Source: Chrysaora quinquecirrha
Taxonomy: Eukaryota > Cnidaria > Scyphozoa > Semaeostomeae > Pelagiidae
Assembly: GCA_014526335.1 (NCBI GenBank)
Contig: JACTAT010000056.1
Location: forward strand, 1,072,943-1,136,942
Reading direction: 5' to 3'
Length of the DNA: 64,000 nucleotides
Below, one piece after another: positions 14,160-27,300 of this stretch (position 1 is its first letter; every line of letters starts with the position of its first letter). Below the pieces are notes generated by a model that had not been told where the DNA came from, did not search any database, and saw only the letters and a program-made list of their open reading frames with translations. Both the position numbers and the translations under genes were made by a program.

Positions 14160-14951
14160 GATTTAAGTGTAGACTTTGCAAAAGCAAAATTTCCCTAAAG
14201 TGTCCTGTCCATCACTCTCCAGGTCAACTGAACAAATAAACTTACTATCTGAAAACATTATCTAAAAATTCCCAGCAAATTTTCTATCGAATCTGAGGAT
14301 AATTAAATTCCTTCAATTTTACCCACGACCAGCTAATACTTTGAATGCTTTACTTGTACAAACATTAATTGAATATGGCAAATGCATATAAGATTACCAA
14401 GCGAATATTTTGTAACATTGCATTGTATAGTGTAGGAAAATGTAACATTGTGTGGAAATTGGATTTCTTATTTGATGTTAGTTTTTCTACAGTGATTTAC
14501 ACTTTTTCTGAGTTACATGAGCAACCGAAGCGATAACGTGGGAAAAAACATCGAGTTCTGATAAAAAGGCCTGATACTATGATAACTGCATGCGAAACTA
14601 AAAGATTACTTCAATATTTTGGTAAATAATGTAGAATTAAGTATCTTTTTTGATAGACACATTGTAGCTTGTATGTTTAGGCTTATAGGCTTATATGTAT
14701 ACAGATAAGAAAAATCTTATCAATTTGTGTAAAAGGCTTGGGAAATCTTGCAAAAACAGAAGCCTTGATAAGAGCGACAAGGGAATCAATGCGAATAGAG
14801 AGCCCTGTTGATATCTAAACCAAGTAGCCACGCCCCTGTTCACAATCGTTACGATTTTCATGTTTGAAAGTGGGTTTTTTTATTGCTGGGAAACTAGCAA
14901 ACAGTTGTGAAGATGTCAAGGTACCCCCCACGAAGAGTTAAAGAGGGGCTC

Positions 14952-15328
14952 TACACTTTTTTTTAATAAGCAACTTGACTTTGTCCAGCCCTCAAAGTTG
15001 CTTAAAATTTTGGACATTTCAGCCCTCAAAGTTGCTTAACATTTTTTGTACCTAACAACCACCCCTGACTTCGTGGGTCAAAATCGTCAACTGTTAAGAC
15101 TTACAACAAGACTTTTGGGAGACAGTAAGTGGAAAACGTTAGCTAACTAACTTCAACATGCAATGCAAAACATAAGAACGACATTTCCTAAGACAAGAAA
15201 GAGAATAAGCTTGGTTGTTTGATTTCTTAGTTGCTTACAATTATTCAATAGAGCCCTCAAGTTGCTTAATGTTAAGGTCAGTTCAGCCCTAGTTGCTTAT
15301 TGAGCGGTTGCTTATTAAAAAAAGTGTA
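14952..15328. mobile_element. TACAC-family MITE, AAGCAAC type, inverted copy
   Basis: Same family as 13772-14159 but reversed: it begins TACACTTTTTTTAATAAGCA and ends TTGCTTATTAAAAAAAGTGT plus A. The interior matches the reverse complement of the first copy, including AGCCCTCAAAGTTGCTTAA. Confidence 0.88.
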
Positions 15329-17110
15329 ATCAATCAAATTCATGAAAGCACACCTCCTTTGCCACAATTAGTTGTACAGTTTTTTAGGATAAGGCCAAGA
15401 TATTTTCACAGAACGATTCCTTATAGATTCTGAGTGCCAGGCCTCTATGAAAAGGTCCATTCCATATTTGTTGCTGTAGACCTTTAAGATGTGGATGATT
15501 TGACAACGCTTTGCCATCGCAAAATTGTCTCTGTCTAACTGACATAATCTATCCCCCTCTTGAATTGGCAAACCTAAACATGGATATTTAATGCAGAACA
15601 CGCTTCCATTTGCATGTCTGATTTTACAAGATAACAAATCAACGATAGTGGTCCTGTGACCTTAACATAATTTCCTGTGCAGGCTGTAATTTTATTCCTA
15701 TCTGGATGGAGGGATCACTTTTTGATTGGAATAAAATTGTTATTATATCCTTATACATTATCTGCCATTCCTCTCCGTCATTCCAAGACTTTCCATGCCT
15801 TTCCACTCCACCGCCAATGTCATTTCATGCCATTCCATGTCATTCCATGCCATTCCATGCAATTTCATGCAATTCCATGTCATTCCATCATTCCACTCCA
15901 TCATTCCATGTTTTAGAGCCACCAGAGGACCAAACTCTCGGACTGTCAAGAGACATCTTCATTCAGAAATCGTAGTTAGATTTGTGGTCGCTAGCAAAAG
16001 ATCTTTTTTCTCAACCCTTGTTCTAGCCCCTCCTTGTAGTATTAAATAATGAAAGCTGTATTTGTGTTTTGGATTTATTCCCACGTAGAATGCCACCCAT
16101 AATGTCTAACGGTATAGATTTCAGGCGTTGCTTTTGCTTGGTTCGGTTATAAAACTACTAAACTTATTTAATTTCATCGTCTGGTGCCAACCACCATACT
16201 AATATCTTTAATACGAAGCACAATAAGTATTTGTCACAATGCCCTCCTTGTTTTTTTAACGCTGGCAACTTCTCTTAGACAAAAAAGACTACATGGAAAC
16301 AAGGGACAAACACTCATGCTTCTTTGCTAAGCAGCTTGTCCCGTCGGCACTTAGACTTGCTACCCAAGTCACTAACTTTTGCTCACTGCGAACTGAATTG
16401 ATGTATTGTTGTTGTTCGCGTCAGTCAGGTTGTTCAGCACCCAGAAACTAAATTCATTAGCGATAACAACGACTCATGTAATAAGTCTAGGTGGCACTCC
16501 GAGAAAAGGCACCATTGGTGGCTGACATGGATGCCAGTCGGCTCGAAGGAATTTCCAAATGGCCTAATTTGCAGGAAAAAAGATACAACACACAAAAAAG
16601 CCACCAACAACCGCAGTTCCGCCGCCATACTAAGAGACCCCTTCTTACTGTAATCATGATATGATAACCCCCCCACTGAATTGAATAGCCCCCATTGCAA
16701 CAACAATGCCTCCCTTCGGTAATCATGGTATCCTACCACAATCACAGGCACAGTTGTATTGTATCCCCAGCGTACCGAAAATCTGCAAACCCGATGAGCC
16801 TGAACATCCGCCTACTTTCTCAGAGATACCATTCCCCGCTAATCATGGTATCCCCCACCATACTGCTAATATGCTGCATGGGGGTGATTTCCCCTTCCAT
16901 GAAGAATTTACATGAGGTTTCTCGAAAATTCGTTGTCTTCGAAACTGTAGTATTTACTGCAGTTCTGTGAATAAGTACCCAGTCTCAATCGAGGTGCTCC
17001 ATCGAGGAGGCACTCATTTCACTTCCAGGAACAATAGTTGATGTTCTTTCGCTGGGGAGGGGCGCTTTATTTAGTAGGGACGCTAAACGAGTAGATATTT
17101 ACGGACGGTA
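15329..17110. other. Intergenic, no gene seen
   Basis: No exon recognised. It contains the CATTCCATG minisatellite (15817-15908) and, at 16650-16870, three spaced copies of an AATCATGGTATC-like motif of unknown meaning. Confidence 0.45.
15817..15908. repeat. CATTCCATG minisatellite
   Basis: Roughly 10-11-bp units of CATTCCATGC/T repeated about eight times with small variations. It generates overlapping open frames on both strands that are not genes. Confidence 0.85.
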
Positions 17111-17302
17111 TACACGCATTTTTTTTTATAAGGAAGTTCGGCTCCGGGTCAGTACTGAAAATTCCTTAACTGATAACTGATGGTTAAAGAAAAAGTCAGA
17201 TTCCTTAGCAGTCTCCGGTCCAGTACTAGAAATTCCTTAAGTTTTCGCCAGCCCGAGTACTACCTTCCTTATAAAGCACTTCCTTATAAAAAAATGCGTG
17301 TA
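17111..17302. mobile_element. TACAC-family MITE, AAGGAA type, short copy
   Basis: Starts TACACGCATTTTTTTTTATA and ends AAAAAATGCGTGTA. At only 192 bp it keeps both termini and both subterminal motif clusters (AAGGAAGTTCGGCTC; TTCCTTATAAAGCACTTCC) but lacks most of the core present in 9646-10029 and 35209-35592. It looks like an internal deletion. Confidence 0.88.
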
Positions 17303-18294
17303 ATACATCAGGTAGCGCTCTGACTATTCGATTTTAGTGCCTATCCGTTGAGCAGGGACATGGACGTGTCAACCTGACAAATATTCGTTCCCGGTTATTT
17401 ATATTCGAACAAAAACCAACAACGGAAGCTTTGCATCCCAAGCAGACATGAAAATCTGTTCAAGTTATCTGAATTTAAGTTCATTTCAGTTGGCCACGAC
17501 TATTTCCTTCCTAGCGCTTCCTAATTATTGTACCAAGATGGGGAGGCAAAAACCCAACAAGAATTTGTATTGTCTGTATATTTTGGATACATTAACCGAG
17601 AAACCTCAGGAAACCTCTATTAAATTACGATTCTAAGAAGAAATGCCTTGTTCGAGTCTGTTTTGATAGTCTGCGCGCAGACTCACAGAATTTCGAATGT
17701 CTCGAATGCCATGAATCTTCACAACCAAAACCTATACGCTCTAACAAGTGGGATAGATGGGAAGGCAACAAGAGCGTGTATGTAACCCCAGAAACGGAAA
17801 AAGACTAGCCACAACTACCGCAGTCAAACTGCAAGTCAAAGCAGCTCAAAGCCCCATTAGGCGAAATTATTCGCGCGGAGCTGGGCATTTTACGCTCCGA
17901 CATTTCGTCGCAGCGAATGACGGAAAATAGAAATGACTTCTATTTATCTTCACGAATGTACATCGCGTGAAGGTTTTTGCCTAGTGGTCGCTAAGACAAA
18001 CCAGTTCAACAAATGCTGCGTTCTGATTGGTCAATCCAATAGATCTCATTGATTTGATTGGTGAGAAGCAGAAATGATAATAAAGGAAAAGATGGCCCCA
18101 AGGATTATATGGCCTAACGACTGATGTAGGAGCACCATCACAGACAGGGGTGCATTGCTTGAAACAGCGCCAATCAAATTGGAGATTTAAACACGGTTGA
18201 GCCACTTAAAAAAACAAGACCAATGAGTATGTTTGGCAGAAAATATAGATGAACTAGGGAAGGAACCAAAGAAACTAAAAGACACAGTGAAGAA

Positions 18295-18445
18295 AAGAAA
18301 ATTTCTCTGATCTCCCAGAATGGACAGGACACTCATGTCGGCAAGCAGAAGACCACAATGGGTGGGGAACAGGTGTGCATTCGCGGGTGCACTTATATAT
18401 AGCCTGTAGAAACCATGGATTGATGATGATGATGATGATGATGAA
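18295..18445 (+). mobile_element. Retrotransposon 3' tail fragment 1
   Basis: Segment ending in an ACCATGGATTGATGATGATG microsatellite tail. It contains GAATGGACAGGACACTCATG, GTCGGCAAGCAGAAGACCAC and AATGGGTGGG, all repeated in the second fragment at 18600-18760. The shared end plus (GAT)n tail fits a truncated non-LTR retrotransposon 3' end. The family name is not determined. Confidence 0.5.
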
Positions 18446-18599
18446 GATGGTCCATTTGTCCACCATTCTAGACAGACTTCACAAATTGGGAATACAAACT
18501 TGGAAAAGATGGGAGTTTGAGAGCATGAGGATATATTTTCTTACTATTCACTGGAGAGAGGTAGAAAATGAGAGAAAACGCGTTAGACAAAGGCGAAAC

Positions 18600-18780
18600 T
18601 GGACCTCAGATCTCTCAGAATGGACAGGACACTCATTCTATGAGCTATGTCGGCAAGCAGAAGACCACAATGGGTGGGAACCATGCGTGCATTCACGGGA
18701 TCATCTTTGGCCTGTAGAAGCCATGGATTGATGATGATGATGAAGATGATGATGATGATGATGCTGATGATGAAGATGGT
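18600..18780 (+). mobile_element. Retrotransposon 3' tail fragment 2
   Basis: Second copy of the same tail. In one plus-strand frame it reads RNWTSDLSEWTGHSFYELC followed by a Trp-rich end, a composition like the extreme C-terminus of non-LTR reverse transcriptase ORFs, and then a (GAT)n tail. Both copies lie in the same direction about 310 bp apart. Confidence 0.5.
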
Positions 18781-20960
18781 CCACTTGTCCACAATGCTAA
18801 TCATTACTGGGTGTGTTGCACGCAGTTCTACTGGTGACGCTCTGGACACCAGCAACAAGCATGCAACAAGTTGCGGCCCTTGACGCCTTCTACCATCTTC
18901 CTTCAGATACTATAGCTACAGCGCAACATGACGCAAAAGGGTTGCAGTTAAAGTCTTCAGATCCAATTGAATGAAAATGATTCAAAAATAAACTAATATT
19001 CTAGATTGAGGATGAATGAATTGGAATTTCTACGCAAAAATTCAAAATTTTGAACAATATACTGTTTTTGTATTTATCTACAAAGCTTTACGAAATAAAA
19101 CTAAGGTATGACAGGTATTGTAACTCTTGAATGTCCTAAACACAAGCCAGAAAGAAATATTGCTTGCTGGAATAACAGGCTACGGTACAGTTTGGTAGGC
19201 ATTACGGGGTACGGTGTCATATCCCGGAAGAAATTTCCTTTCTGGTTCCAGAGTCAACAAATTAAGTCAACAAATAGGACCCCTTGATTTGAAAAATCCC
19301 CGCAATCTAGGAAATACGTAGAAAAGGGGATATTTTCCTGACCTAAAAACGTGACCCACCATAGCCTGGGGGTACATTGAGGAACTCAGGTGAGTTCCTC
19401 GCAAAGGGATAAGAGGGGGCCAAGGGCTTGACAAGGAATTGAAAGATCCAGTTTACGGGTTATTCTGAAGTAGAGCCCATTGCTGAAATTTTCTACGAAA
19501 TCCCTTACGGAGAATTTACGGGGAATTTTTTTCCAACGAATCAATATTTCAAAATAGGTAGCTTTACTTGATTTGAGCTCCCGGTTTTACTTAAGCGGTT
19601 CACTTACGGAACCCCTTTGGCACTCTTGCAGCATCCCAGATATACTATAGCCAGTTATATAGCTGATGCTCACAGGAAATTTTCATTCTTTGAAAAATAG
19701 CTAGTTTGAACAAATTATATCGACCAAACGTTAATTGTCGCAAACAGTAGAGAATTAATATAGAACTGAGTAAAGCGTGCTATCCATTCCAAAAAGGGGA
19801 CTATTTTAAAGCATCTTTTACGAATTATGGTTTAGTTTCATTTTCAAAGTAAAGAATCAATTCGGCAAGCGTATAAAAGCTTCTTCCACGGCTTACCGAT
19901 AATTTTGGTGCACATTTTTTCGTTTTTTGACCAAGGACAAGGTAAAGCGGGACAACAATTAAAATGGGATAGCAAGTATTCCTAGTAAGAGACAGCTTTC
20001 TAAGAAACTACAAACAGAACGAATTACAGCGAACTAGTATAGAGCTGATAAGACAGTTATTTTACGACAATATTTTACGACAATACAGAAGCGATAGATG
20101 ACGAAAAGTTACACACAAACATGTACTCACATCACATATGTTCATTTCAGTTCCTGTGGGACTTAATTTACTATCGTAATGTCGCTTTATTCCCAGTATA
20201 ATCGCATCCAAGTTACGTATTGCCATACTTTTGTTACAGACGCTATTGCGAGGTTACCGGAAATTGTTGAATTTCGTTTTTTACAAGTCCTGGTATTCCC
20301 AAATATCTTTTTCGTAGCCCTCGTAAACATGATCCAACAGGACTTTTCGCCGCTGTTCGCAATATCTGAGACAAAAAATTGGAAACAAAGGATAGCTTGA
20401 ATATAAAACTGTCCATTAGGTCCTAATACCAACCCTGCAATTAGGACTTGGTTGCATACAACGAATACTGAATCAGTATTTCTAAAGGTGTTTAAACGTA
20501 AATTTCAGGGAGATGAGTTATCCAAAATTGCCTCATAGCTACGATGAACCTTAGAACGTACAGTGGATAAAGCCAGCGTTCAAAATCTAAAAACTTCAAC
20601 ATTTTTATTGGAAAAGAACACTCAGCCATACGTCACACATGTTGCTATTTCCAGCCATGAATACTTGTATGAAAACATCAATTTCAAAGGTGCTAATCCA
20701 ACACATTAAGTCGAACATATGTCGATTCTAACGCAATAAATGCAAAGTCTTCAAAACAGAATATTCAGAAACTAGTAGCTAAAAGCGCTCATATCAGAAA
20801 TCCACTTCATTACCGAAACACATTATGCTAATAGCCACAAACAGCCACACGACCGACCGATGATGATCATAGTCACAAAAAATACAGTAAAATCCACCAT
20901 GCTAAAGCTGCAAAACCTTTACGCATGCTGTACTGCCTGGTAATTGCTTTAGACCATATT

Positions 20961-21021
20961 TCAAGAACATATGCCCTTCTTATGGTATAGATGCATTCCA
21001 CTGAGTAAAAACCTACACACC
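20961..21021 (-). other. Weak candidate for the last ARIH1 exon
   Basis: This is the only nearby place I found where a 3' splice site (TTTTAATGCAG) is followed in the required phase by a short frame ending in a stop (TGA at 20963-20961). The frame would add about 20 residues, including RFLLSGMHLYHKKGIC. The spacing of R, LL, H, K weakly echoes the conserved Ariadne C-terminus, but the highly conserved YCE and WEY parts are absent. It is probably chance. Confidence 0.15.
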
Positions 21022-21302
21022 CTGCATTAAAACCATAGGTTCTTACTGTTTCAGAAAGAGTCAAACTTGTCACAATCTTAACTGAAATACCCGTCACAAG
21101 CCTCTACACCATTGCAAGTAAAACGTCACAAAGCACTTGGTTATTAGAAGGTGAATACTGCTTGAAGTCACAGAAGATGGATAAGTAGATGATTATGAGC
21201 TGGCAGCGCTTGCAGTGTTACTACCCTATCATTAATGCATGATGTAGAGAGGAAGCAAAGACATACGAAAATAATCAAACTGAAAAATCTCAATTCACTT
21301 AC

Positions 21303-24300
21303 CTATATTTATCTTGAACTTTTTGCTTAATTTCTTGTGCATCTTCTAATTTTATATCACGTTCTAGGTACTCAGACAGTGTTTCCGTAGCCATTTCCAA
21401 ATCTTTCTGGTTGTCCTTTGAAACAATAACGAAAACAGAACATCAGAATTGGGTCTAACGAATTCAAAATAAGCTCTAAACGCCTAACACACTCTTTTTA
21501 ATAAGAGCCAGGATATTTTGACCGAGGCTGGTCTTAAGTTCTTGCTTTTTTCGAGCCTGAAATGTTCTTAGTGTCTCGGTTACTTACACCGTACATTTTT
21601 CAGTGGTATCAGGTCACTGGTGGTACCAAGCTTGTGTAAAAATGCAAAATGCTTGTCTATGTCTTTGTTTGCTTTATTTGTACAGTCAGTCTGACTGTCT
21701 TACTTTAATCTTTGGGCTTTTGAAAAAGGCCAGCCTCAGCTTGTTCTTACTTTGTTCTTAAAATCTGGTCAAAATCTAGGCTCAAGTTATTTCAAAACGA
21801 GTGTATATGCACTAAATGTTTACACTTGAGGCCCTGGCCATACGATTGAACATAGCTGGTCAAACATTAGAGATTTTCTTAGCAAGCGACGTTTTGCCGT
21901 TTGGCAATGTTTAGTTTCTACTGTTAATCGATATCTTAATGTAGATAGGAGGAAGTAGGGTCTTATTAGTAAAAGCTCTTTTGACAATAACAATGCTTTA
22001 AACACGAGTTAGAGTAAGTCATGTTGCTTTTTGAAAACGAAGCTAACGTTTTTACAATGCTATAGAGAAAAATGCAGAAAGGAAAAATAGGCATACCACA
22101 ATAGATGGGATTCGAACCTGGACTGCATGACCAGAAAGCCAACGACGTTTCCACTGATGTATGCCATGAGTTATGTATGTCACTTGTGGAAAAATCTAGC
22201 CTTGTGTTCGCCATTCATGACAAATATACACACATATATATATATTTATCATATATGTATCACTTAGAGAGTTACACAGCGATTTCATTGAGCTCATTGG
22301 AAACGTCGTTGGCGTTCTGATAATGCAATCAAGGTTAAGATTCCATCTACTGTGGTATGCCACTTGTGGAAAAATCTATTCTTATGTTTGCCATTCATGA
22401 CAAACATACAAGGAAAAATGGGTTTATTAAACTCACAGGGAGATTTAACAAATATTGTACCAGTGATACTAACCTCAAATATGATCGAATGATTATTCTT
22501 TTTTAAATAAAAGGCGAATACGTATGTATACTTCAGCATATTTCTACATTGGCACAACACATCAACAGCCTTTTGAAGAAATTGAACCTAGAAAGGAATG
22601 AGAAACTTCACAAAATTGTAGCAGATTTTCCTTACTTTACTTTATCAAGAAATATAGATACTTTTCTCTCGTAACGAAACGATAAAGCTGACGAATTTGT
22701 CGATAGCGTCAGTTGCTAGGATCTCAGTAGTAGATTAACTAATCGAGCTCTCGACCCTGGCTGTTATGCTACCGTAGTTGGGGTTCGAGCCCTGCCCTCG
22801 CAGAGCTTCTGACACCAAGAGCAAGCTGGATTAGGCCACGGCGCTATAGAATCTCTGAAGATTACATTAAGCAATGTTTAAGTTGCTGATCTTGAAAATT
22901 AAAAAAAGGAAAAAGGAAAAATCAAGATAAAAGAAAAAGCGACCCATAGATAATTCTTATAGTTGATAATTTGAAATTGGGATGTATTTTGTAATATTTC
23001 GATTCCATGCATTTTAATCGATTTTTCTCAAGCAATGTGCGAAGAATTAGCTTTGTATGATATAAAGAAAAATGTTGATGAAGATGGTGATGAAGCTAAA
23101 TGGCCAATCTCCACTAGACGATTTTCATAACGATGGTTATAAAATTTCGCTGCGAAAAAGTTCTTCATCTTACTTTAGTACCACGAACGAAAAAGACAAT
23201 AGAATCGTGAAAATGCAGCCCAAATTTGAATACAACTGGGACGTAGATATGCAAAATTGTCTGAAGAAAGTAGGAACTACTTCTACTTTTTATCAAGCGA
23301 TTTTCTGAGATGCAGCGATCAAAATTTTCAACTGCCCGTGTATCAACACGAATTTTACTGACGATCGTCCTGAAAATAGTCTAGTGGAAATCGGCCTATA
23401 GACGAGTCTAGGATGGGCATCCAGAAAATCTTACCTCTATCCATGACATATTTTGCTGCATCGAATCCATCTTTACTTTGATTTGTTCTAATAGCTGTTG
23501 TAAAATAAAACAAACTTTATGAAATTACAGTTGAATCCTTGTAGCTTGACTACCGTTTAAATCCTAGCTGGGATGACTCGAAGAGTTTCAGCTTCCCCTG
23601 ATTTTGCTTGCTTTTGTATTAATGATCGATAACCATCGATATATTGAAAATTCATAAGCTGGAAAAAATATCCTTTCCCCCAGCATTCACGATATCGAGG
23701 TAATGTCTTTGATGATTTACGGTACCAATGAAGGGTTAATTGATAATAGAAAACGCAAGCAAAATAACAGGACAGTCAAGAGCTGTTTGACTTGAAGAGT
23801 TCGTCGACTATTTTACTCAGCTCTTCATCTTAGTTGAGTTGTTATTTGCTTCACGATTAACGAGCCTTATCGCCGAGCCTCTTAAATAACATAGAAGTAG
23901 TTACATACGTTATAATGTATTGATATTGAAAAGGGCTTGATAGATAGCAAAAAACACAAAAGCAAATAAGAGCAGGCTTTCGGCTGTGACATGGAGAGTT
24001 CCTCGGCAATGTTATTGGACTCTTTAACTTAGTAGAATGGTCGTTAGCTTCCCGTTGGAGTGCCTTACCTTAGGCTCAATGCAATGACTTTTTTAGAGTG
24101 TGCCGACAATGGCATTGATCCCCTTCGGCCAGTTATGTTTTCCTTAGCCTTCTGATCATGCAGTCCATGTTGGAGTCTCTTAAGTCGTCTCCGACTGCAA
24201 CCAAGGACGAAAATCTATCCTTGTGTATGTAATTCGAAAAAATATGTATGATCCAGAGTAAAAATTAGGATCTTAGGACAAGAAAAGATGCAACAAACCT

Positions 24301-27300
24301 TCCTCTCAAATTTTGCACTTTGAAGGTGATTCATATATCGGTTACAATAGAAAAGATATCTCTCTAATTTTGCTCTAGATTTCTGCAAACGAAAAAAGGA
24401 AAAAATCAGTGATTTTTCCATGCTAATACCTAACAGCAAATTAATGTCAATTTCTTATAATATATATATAAGTAAACTGGTGCCTTGAAACATAATGGTC
24501 AAAAGATTATCTAGTTCCTAAAATTTGGCAGATTGGCTTGAAACTATTACTGGTAGATTAAGGCTTTGAGGAGGAATGTTTAAAGGTGTTGTAGAGCGGG
24601 GAGGGGGGGGGTTGCGGAAGGGCTAAGCCGCTTTGTTATTAAAAGAGAAAAGTTATAGCACTTATTTTTACTTTTGTACATTTTAAAATTAGCCACTCGA
24701 ACCTCTTTGTAGAGCTCTCCCCAAAAGCAAAACTTGTTACTGTCTTAGATCTATGCTCTATACTTTTGGAAAATACTTATCTTACCGCTTGGGCATCTCT
24801 TGCCGCCTGTGCTTCTTTCTCGTCATAACGATTGCAGTTATACCTGGAAAACAGATAATATATTTAATTAGAGCAAACGGCATAAATGAAAACAAAGTAG
24901 TTATAATTAATTTTTTAAGAGAACACGGCAAAGTGATTATTGATTTGACCACAGCAGGTTTCTGGCTCTGTCACAGTTAATAGAAGTGAGGCCTAACTCA
25001 CACACCATCCTGTAACAAGCCCCCTGGTGACTTATCAATTTTGCGCGTTTATGGAAGGGGCTAATAAAACAGAAATTTAAAAAGTACCGTAAATCCTGTA
25101 ACAAGCCCCCTGGTGACTTATCAATTTTGTGCGTTTATGGAAGGGGGCTGGTCGGAGGGCTAATAAGAAGTTCCATTAAATGCTTGAAATTTCCCTTCCA
25201 TGTTAAATTTAGAATTCTCGAACAGAAATGCTTCCGTTTGTCGAAATTCGATAGAATAAAAATTGGGATGTTATGGTGAGGGCTCATTTTAGGGTGGGCG
25301 CTTATTAGCAATTTTAAGTCCAAGACTGGGGGCTTTTCGGAGGGCTAATTTGAGGATTTACAGTATTAGAATCGATACACAAGACGTTTGTTTTGGGGTC
25401 CAGCAATTCAATTCAACAGCCAAATTACAAATGACTTGAGCATCGAGTCGATTAGGACACATCACAAAATAATAAACTTACCAACTTGATCCATGGCTGT
25501 CCCAAGGTCCAAGACATACCCAACAAAAGTCGCTCTAGAAATAAGATGCTGGATTATTATGTGGTACACTGAAGACTTTTTACCTTAAGGGAATCTGTGA
25601 TTCTGGGTTCAAGAGTAGTTAGGCTTAGGCGTGAGCTATACAGAGCTAGTGACTCTTTATCATCAAGAGATTTTACAGTGCAATAATATAAACCAATGAT
25701 TTGTGACCACGATCCAGGCAACACATAAGCCCAAAGCTATTGATCGTCCGAGGGAAATGAAAACCAAATTCTGTTCTTCCAGTAAGGGTCGGTTTATATG
25801 AGGTGGGCTGATCCGTTTGCAAACTGGCTCGCCTTCAGAGGTATGAAGTATATCTGGTTAAAGCTTTTCAGACATGTCTCTGCATTTATTTTTATGCCTG
25901 AAGTCCCACTTATCGAATAACCAGATCTCACATCAAACAGGATTGCTTTAAAAATTTTTCCAAATAAATGCAAAAAGCGGGCAAACTTGGCAGTGACCTT
26001 TGGTTCAGGGTAAAAAGGCATGTGCAGGACAGTAAACCTGCTGCATTTAAGTACCAATTGTCAGGCTGACTGGGATGTTTGTCATACAGAACCAGGGAGC
26101 GAGAAGTTTGTTACAGAAAACCGAGCTGCCTGGAAGCAAGCAAACTCACTAGCAGGCCTGCCTTCCTTATACGAACAAACTCATAGAGGGATCAAATGGA
26201 GGGTACTTCAAGATGCTAACTGGACCAGTATAGAGATTAACAAAGATTATTATAGTTCGATAGAAAACATATAGACCTAAGAAACAAGATAACTCCTTCG
26301 TTTTTTAAACTTACCCGACATGCTGTATTTCGACAAACCATGTGATTACAGCCACCATTCTTTTCAATTGTCACGTGACATTTCGGACATTCCTTCAGGA
26401 AAATATGATCAAATAATAATACAACGATAAAATATAGTTATAAATTAAATGATACAGAGGAGAACAGAACCACAAGAATTATTTTCAGAGATCTTCAGTT
26501 ACCGGGCCGCTTATATACGAGCTCAATTTGTCTTTTATCAGATGTACAGAATTAGCATTTGTCTCTTTCTCTGTTAATAAAACGTTCGCCAAATCTGAGC
26601 TAAAACAGTTGCAGGAAAGCCCAAGCCCTGAGCCCCAATGATTCTACGAAACTTCCGTACAGCTGAGTTGGGAGAATAAATAAGTGGCGAAGTCACAGTT
26701 CATGGTAAATGGCCTCGATTTCATGACCAGAGAGCGGACAACACAACGACATCACGGGCATGAGGTTCAATGAATTCCCAAATAACTCTCAAATTAATAT
26801 ATCCCAAGGCTCTCATTTCACCTGATTTCTGGTTTTGGCTGACATTCTTCTATAGCTGACATTCTCAACGAGCAAAGAACTCAGTGAAATTGCTGAAAGA
26901 TTCTCTCAAAGTAATGCAGCCAAATGCTCTTATCATTTGTCTTTTGTGATGTGTTTCAGCAAAATCAGAGCGTCCTTAAAGCCTAAATTGAGGTGAATTG
27001 AGATCTATATAATATCATGAGGTTAACACCTAGTTAAAGTAGGGAAATGTCGCGCGTAACATGTTCCCTCCATGAATCCCAGGCAACTTTGTAGCGCGCA
27101 ACAAAATTTGTTGCAGAGACACAGATGTTTCTGGGAGACAACGGAAACATTTCTTGTCTCCACGATTCTGGGGACAAGTTGCTCGCTTGTCACTTTCATG
27201 TTTAGCCATCCTGGGAGACACGCCAAATGCAATGTCGCGCGCGACATGTGTCCTAGTTTAGCCACAGCTTCAATCCTGCACAGAACAGGTCGTGTCTTGG

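Larger units (their letters stand above)
17303..20960. other. Intergenic or distal ARIH1 intron, mostly featureless
   Basis: Retrotransposon-tail fragments lie at 18295-18780. Elsewhere I recognise no exon. If the true last ARIH1 exon is not at 20961-21021 it may be in this stretch, but I did not find it. Confidence 0.4.

Noticed and set aside
15706..16049. Overlapping small frames rich in CHSMPFH
   Set aside because: They are a direct product of the CATTCCATG minisatellite.
22105..22320. Frame starting [14 protein letters not shown] as a gene
   Set aside because: It overlaps a GGATTCGAACC B-box-like sequence on the other strand and resembles SINE-derived sequence. No coding support.
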